Source: Cellulomonas telluris
Lineage (GTDB): Bacteria; Actinomycetota; Actinomycetes; Actinomycetales; Cellulomonadaceae
Direction of reading: 5' to 3'
Length of the DNA stretch: 64,000 nucleotides
Assembly (NCBI RefSeq): GCF_004886325.1
Contig: NZ_QXFN01000005.1
Span: forward strand, 186,001 to 250,000
The position numbers and the translations under genes were made by a program. Positions 60,576-64,000 of the stretch are shown piece after piece; within the stretch, counting starts at the first letter, position 1; each line of letters begins with the position of its first letter. The notes under the pieces were generated by a model, which saw only the letters and a program-made list of their open reading frames with translations, was not told where the DNA came from and did not search any database.

Positions 60576-60812
60576 TCAGTCGGCCGCGTCGTCGGGGTAG
60601 GCGAAGACCTCGTCGATGCGGACGCCCAGCGCCCGCGCGATCTGGAACGCCGTCTCCAGCGACGGCGAGTAGCGGCCCTGCTCGATGGCGATGACGGTCT
60701 GCCGCGTGACGCCGATGCGCCGCGCGAGCTCCGCCTGCGTCATGTCGTCGCGCGCGGCGCGCAGGGCGCGGATGGCGTTCGTGACCCGGGTCGGCTTGGG
60801 GGTCGGTCCCAC
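60576..60812 (-). CDS. XRE-type helix-turn-helix regulator
   Basis: 78-aa single-domain HTH protein ([40 protein letters not shown]). The type is common next to small membrane proteins. GTG 60812 follows the stop of the membrane protein gene after one base, so they form an operon. It may bind the inverted repeats at 61247-61266 and 61295-61310 that cover the operon start. Confidence 0.9.
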   Translation of the reverse strand: MGPTPKPTRVTNAIRALRAARDDMTQAELARRIGVTRQTVIAIEQGRYSPSLETAFQIARALGVRIDEVFAYPDDAAD

Positions 60813-60813
60813 G

Positions 60814-61266
60814 TCACAGGCCCCGGCGGTAGGCGACGACCTTGACGACCGAGCCGACGACGGCCGCGAGGACGAACACGGTCCAGATCGCGTGGGCGAT
60901 CCAGAACGTGTCGGCGTCCGCCAGCGCGAGGGCGAACGGCCCGACCATCCCGACCCCGAGGACGATCCCCGCGACGTACTCCCCGCGGCGGTCGATGTCC
61001 CGGTCGCGGACGTCGGCACGGCGGGTGTCGCTCGGGCGGACGACCTCGACGAGCGTGCGGACCACGACGGGCGCGAACGCCGAGATGCCGACGGTCCACA
61101 GCAGCGTCGGCACGTACCGCACGTCGACGAGCGGACCGCCGTCCGCCCGGGCCAGGAGCACGAGGACGTACGTGAGCCACGCGCCCAGCGCGACGAGCCC
61201 GTAGACCCACGCGCCCTTCTCCTCGTACGACACGACCGCCTCCTCGATGTCATGAATCTTTGACAT
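60814..61266 (-). CDS. Small four-helix membrane protein co-transcribed with XRE regulator
   Basis: 150-aa protein. A short N-terminal amphipathic part ([17 protein letters not shown]) is followed by about four membrane helices ([77 protein letters not shown]) with charged loops. Such proteins beside short XRE regulators are often annotated DUF2178-like; I cannot confirm the family. ATG 61266 lies inside a 20-bp inverted repeat and follows AAGGTGG. TTGACA is at 61299-61294. Confidence 0.75.
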   Translation of the reverse strand: MSKIHDIEEAVVSYEEKGAWVYGLVALGAWLTYVLVLLARADGGPLVDVRYVPTLLWTVGISAFAPVVVRTLVEVVRPSDTRRADVRDRDIDRRGEYVAGIVLGVGMVGPFALALADADTFWIAHAIWTVFVLAAVVGSVVKVVAYRRGL

Positions 61267-61310
61267 GCCCACCTTGGCGCAGCGCGTGCGGAGTGTCAAG
61301 AATGTTTGAC
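61247..61310 (-). promoter_or_regulatory. Promoter and putative operators of the XRE operon
   Basis: On the minus strand TTGACA (61299-61294), a 17-base spacer and CAAGGT (61276-61271). Two inverted repeats flank it: GTCAA-N6-TTGAC (61295-61310) over the -35 and ATGTCA-N8-TGACAT (61247-61266) across the start codon. Both share the TGTCAA half-site, as expected for autoregulation by the operon's own XRE protein. Confidence 0.6.
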
Positions 61311-61406
61311 CTGCGCCCCTGCGAAGCGATTCATGACGGGACGGGGGTTGTCCGGCCCGGCCCGAGGGCGGATCGTCGGCCGTACCCGCGCCCGAAGGGA
61401 CCGACG

Positions 61407-63575
61407 ATGACGTCCGAGACCTCGCCGACGCCGCACCCGACCGCCGCACCGCACCGGCGGCCACGACGGCGCGCCCCCGGCGCGCGCGCCCTCGCCGGCG
61501 CGGTCGCCGCGGCGCTCGCCGCGCTCCTCGTCCCGGTCGCGGCCGCACCCGCGAGCGCCGCGACCGTCGACCCCGGTCGCTGGTACGTGCTCGTGAACCG
61601 GCACAGCGGGAAGGCGCTCGACGTGGCCGGCGCGTCGACCGCCGACGGCGCGCCCGTCGTCCAGGAGTCGCGACGCGACGGCCGGGCGTCGCAGGAGTGG
61701 CGGTTCGTGGACGCCGGGGACGGCTGGTACCGGCTGCGGGCCCGCCACTCCGACAAGGCGCTCCAGGTCGTGGGCGGCCTGCGCGTGGACCGGGCGCCCG
61801 TGGTGCAGCAGACCGACCGCGCGGCGCGCCACCAGCAGGTGCGGCTCGCGGACTCGGCGGGCGGGCACGTCCGGCTCGTCCTGCGGCACAGCGGCAAGGT
61901 GCTCGACGTCCTGGGCGCGTCCCGGGCGGACGGTGCGGCGGTCGGGCAGCGGACCGACCGCGACGCGCGCAACCAGCAGTGGCAGCTCGTCCCGGTCGCG
62001 CCCGCGTCGGACACCACGGCGCCCACGCCGCCGCAGGGTCTGCGCACCAGCGGCCTGACCTGCACCGCCGTCACGCTCACGTGGACGGCCTCCACCGACG
62101 ACGTCGGCGTGGCGGCCTACGACGTCTACCACGACGGGCAGCACATGACGTCGGTGCCCGGCACGGCGACGTCGGCGGCCCTCACCCTCTCCCCCGGCGT
62201 CACCTGGGGGCTGTACGTCAACGCGCGGGACGCGGCCGGCAACGTGTCGCAGGCCAGCCCGACGCTCGAGCTGGCCGTCCCGCCCTGCCAGACGGACACG
62301 CGTGCGCCGACGGTGCCGACCGGTGTGGCCGCCGTCGCCGACGGCACCTCCGTGACGGTGCGCTGGACCGCGTCGACCGACGACGTCGGCGTGACCGGCT
62401 ACGAGGTGCTGCGCGACGGCGTCGTGGTCGGGACCGTGCCGGGCTCCGCCACGTCCTTCGTCGACTCGGGCCTCGCCGCCGGCACGGCGTACGCGTACGC
62501 CGTGCGGGCACGCGACCAGGCCGGCAACCGGTCGGCGGCGTCGACCCTGGTGCGCGTGACGACCGGTACGGGGTGCACGGGCGCGATCTGCACGGTGCGT
62601 CAGGTCGCCACCGACCGTGACCTGCCGTGGGGCCTCGTCGAGCTGCCGGACGGGTCGGTGCTGTACGGCCGCCGCGACGCGGGCCGCGTCGTGCGCCTGG
62701 ACCCGGCGACCGGGGCGACGGCGGTGGTGCCCGGCACGATCCCGGGTCTCGCGGGCACCGACGGCGAGGGCGGCCTGCTCGGGCTCGCCGTCGCGGCGGA
62801 CTTCGAGGACGACCCGTGGCTGTACGTCATGCACACCACGACCACCGACAACCGGGTGGTGCGCATCCGCTACGTCGACGGCGCCCTCACCGGTGCGCCC
62901 CAGGTGCTCGTGCAGGGCATCCCGCGGAACAAGTACCACAACGGCGGCCGGCTGCGGTTCGGGCCGGACGGGATGCTCTACGTCGCCACCGGCGACGGCC
63001 AGAACCCCGCGTGGGCGCAGGACACGTCGAACCTCGCCGGCAAGGTGCTGCGCGTGCGGCCCGACGGCGGCGTCCCCGCGGACAACCCCTTCGGCAACGC
63101 CGTCTGGAGCTACGGCCACCGCAACCCGCAGGGGCTCGCGTTCGACTCCCGCGGGCGGCTGTGGCAGCAGGAGTTCGGCAACTCCGTCATGGACGAGACG
63201 AACCTGGTGGTCCGCGGCGGCAACTACGGGTGGCCGCAGTGCGAGGGCACGAGCGGGCAGTGCTCCGGTGCGGGCCTGGTCGCGCCGCGGCTGACGCTGC
63301 CGGTGGCGTCCGCGTCGTGCAGCGGCGTCGCCGTCGTCGGCGACCACCTGTGGATCGCGTGCCTGCGGGGCGCGCGCCTGTACCGGGCGACGATCACGGC
63401 CGACGGCGCCCTGACGGACGTCCGGTCCCTGCTGCAGGGCACGTACGGCCGGCTGCGCACGGTCGAGCCGAGCGGCGACGGGGGGCTGTGGCTGACCACC
63501 AGCACGCGCGGTGACAAGGACTCGGTCGCGAACAACAGCGACGAGCGGGTCCTGAAGCTCACGCTCGGGGGCTGA
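61407..63575 (+). CDS. Secreted ricin-lectin / FN3 / PQQ-type sugar dehydrogenase-like protein
   Basis: 722-aa exported multidomain protein. A basic N-terminus (RRPRRRAPGAR) and hydrophobic segment ending APASA form the signal peptide. Residues about 55-200 form a ricin B/CBM13-like lectin with repeated HSGKALDV and QEWR/QQWQ marks. Two fibronectin type III domains follow (WTASTDDVGV in each), then a C-terminal six-bladed sugar-dehydrogenase propeller (GLLGLAVAADFEDDPWLYV; GGRLRFGPDGMLYVATGDG; YGHRNPQGLAFD; GGNYGWPQCEG). Oxidation of sugar at bound polysaccharide is the likely role; cofactor binding is unproven. ATG 61407 follows AAGGGA. Confidence 0.88.
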   Translation: MTSETSPTPHPTAAPHRRPRRRAPGARALAGAVAAALAALLVPVAAAPASAATVDPGRWYVLVNRHSGKALDVAGASTADGAPVVQESRRDGRASQEWRFVDAGDGWYRLRARHSDKALQVVGGLRVDRAPVVQQTDRAARHQQVRLADSAGGHVRLVLRHSGKVLDVLGASRADGAAVGQRTDRDARNQQWQLVPVAPASDTTAPTPPQGLRTSGLTCTAVTLTWTASTDDVGVAAYDVYHDGQHMTSVPGTATSAALTLSPGVTWGLYVNARDAAGNVSQASPTLELAVPPCQTDTRAPTVPTGVAAVADGTSVTVRWTASTDDVGVTGYEVLRDGVVVGTVPGSATSFVDSGLAAGTAYAYAVRARDQAGNRSAASTLVRVTTGTGCTGAICTVRQVATDRDLPWGLVELPDGSVLYGRRDAGRVVRLDPATGATAVVPGTIPGLAGTDGEGGLLGLAVAADFEDDPWLYVMHTTTTDNRVVRIRYVDGALTGAPQVLVQGIPRNKYHNGGRLRFGPDGMLYVATGDGQNPAWAQDTSNLAGKVLRVRPDGGVPADNPFGNAVWSYGHRNPQGLAFDSRGRLWQQEFGNSVMDETNLVVRGGNYGWPQCEGTSGQCSGAGLVAPRLTLPVASASCSGVAVVGDHLWIACLRGARLYRATITADGALTDVRSLLQGTYGRLRTVEPSGDGGLWLTTSTRGDKDSVANNSDERVLKLTLGG

Positions 63576-64000
63576 CGGTCGTCGCGCGCCCGGCCGGGGG
63601 GTCCAGGTCCTGGTCGGGCACCGGGGCGCGGACGTCCGCGGGCGGCGGTGCGGCGCCGGAGACGACGTCCCGGTCCGCGCCGCGCCGCACGGTCGCGACC
63701 CCGGCCACGACGAGCGCCGCACCGAGGACCTGCATGCCGCGCGGCGCCTCGCCGAGCAGCACCCACGCCAGCACCACGGCGAACAGCACCTCGGACAGCG
63801 CGAGGAAGGACGCGACCCGCTCGCCGAGCAGGCGCACCGACACCGCGGACACCCCGTACGCGACCGCCGTCGGCACCACGCCGACGACGGCGAGCGGCAC
63901 CGCCCAGTGCACGCTCGTGCCGAGCACGTCCACCCGCACGTCGGGCGCCTCCAGCGGCAGGACCCGCACGAGCGCGAGCAGCGCCACCGTGGCCGCGCCC
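63559..64000 (-). CDS. EamA/DMT-family transporter (partial, N-terminus outside window)
   Basis: The C-terminal about 147 residues of a drug/metabolite transporter. The EamA block VPTAVAYGVSAVSVRLLGE, FLALSEVLFAVVLAWVLLGE and LGAALVVAGVATVRRG form the last four helices; a Pro/Asp-rich cytosolic tail follows. The frame is open to base 64000 with no start. Its stop overlaps the 3' end of the convergent secreted dehydrogenase gene by 17 bases. The substrate is unknown. Confidence 0.85.
   Translation of the reverse strand, partial: GAATVALLALVRVLPLEAPDVRVDVLGTSVHWAVPLAVVGVVPTAVAYGVSAVSVRLLGERVASFLALSEVLFAVVLAWVLLGEAPRGMQVLGAALVVAGVATVRRGADRDVVSGAAPPPADVRAPVPDQDLDPPAGRATTVSPRA

Overview
The window is a very GC-rich (about 74% by eye), densely packed bacterial chromosome segment. 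Gene order, the actinobacterial translational ileS T-box, the GlnR-type operator, a class II F420 cluster and many GTG starts point to an actinomycete. The closest fit is Cellulomonas or a near relative in Micrococcales; this is inferred from content, not from a marker-gene tree. I found no rRNA, tRNA, CRISPR array, transposase or phage genes. No gap between genes exceeds about 300 bases.

Layout. (1) 1-6.5 kb: housekeeping genes for protein synthesis and export, all on the minus strand: lepB (cut by the window edge), rplS, trmD, rimM, khpA-like, rpsP, an amidohydrolase, ffh. (2) 6.5-10.1 kb: nitrogen control, amtB-glnB-glnD, with a GlnR box upstream of amtB. GlnD lacks its C-terminal ACT domains. 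(3) 10.2-16.1 kb: ftsY, a small membrane protein, smc, ndk. (4) 16.2-18.8 kb: a four-gene surface-protein operon with a SipW-type signal peptidase, two proteins carrying SipW-cognate (TasA/camelysin-like) signal peptides and one LAXTG-type anchored protein. (5) 19-30 kb: DUF4233 protein, TetR-regulated DHA2 efflux pump, dihydroxyacetone kinase genes dhaKLM, a DinB-like protein, folC and ileS with its T-box. (6) 30.2-31.8 kb: HAD phosphatase and a formate/nitrite-type channel.

(7) 31.8-40.8 kb: a minus-strand run of eight tightly coupled genes. It holds pnuC, a nadR interrupted by an in-frame amber codon, a MoxR-type AAA+ ATPase, a 329-aa partner, a zinc-metallopeptidase/VWA fusion, a 221-aa coiled-coil protein, a PaaK-like adenylate-forming ligase and a phosphoribosyltransferase. 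It is the best candidate here for a little-described system. (8) 40.9-49.8 kb: a MerR/TipAS regulator with its 19-bp-spacer promoter, a membrane protein, a NarL-type two-component system, a heterodimeric ABC exporter and an SDR. (9) 50-59.4 kb: the proposed F420-0 ABC transporter with cofD and cofC, then, after a block of unrelated genes (DUF2750 pair, methyltransferase remnant, HhH-GPD protein, DUF418 protein), cofE and an F420-dependent glucose-6-phosphate-dehydrogenase-like oxidoreductase. (10) 59.5-64 kb: an MDR oxidoreductase, an XRE regulator with a small membrane protein, a secreted ricin/FN3/sugar-dehydrogenase protein and a partial EamA transporter.

Recurring features are 1-, 4- and 14-nt gene overlaps that imply translational coupling, strong GC-rich hairpins without clear U-tracts at operon ends, and a -10-like TANNNT six to eight bases before many start codons, which suggests leaderless mRNAs.
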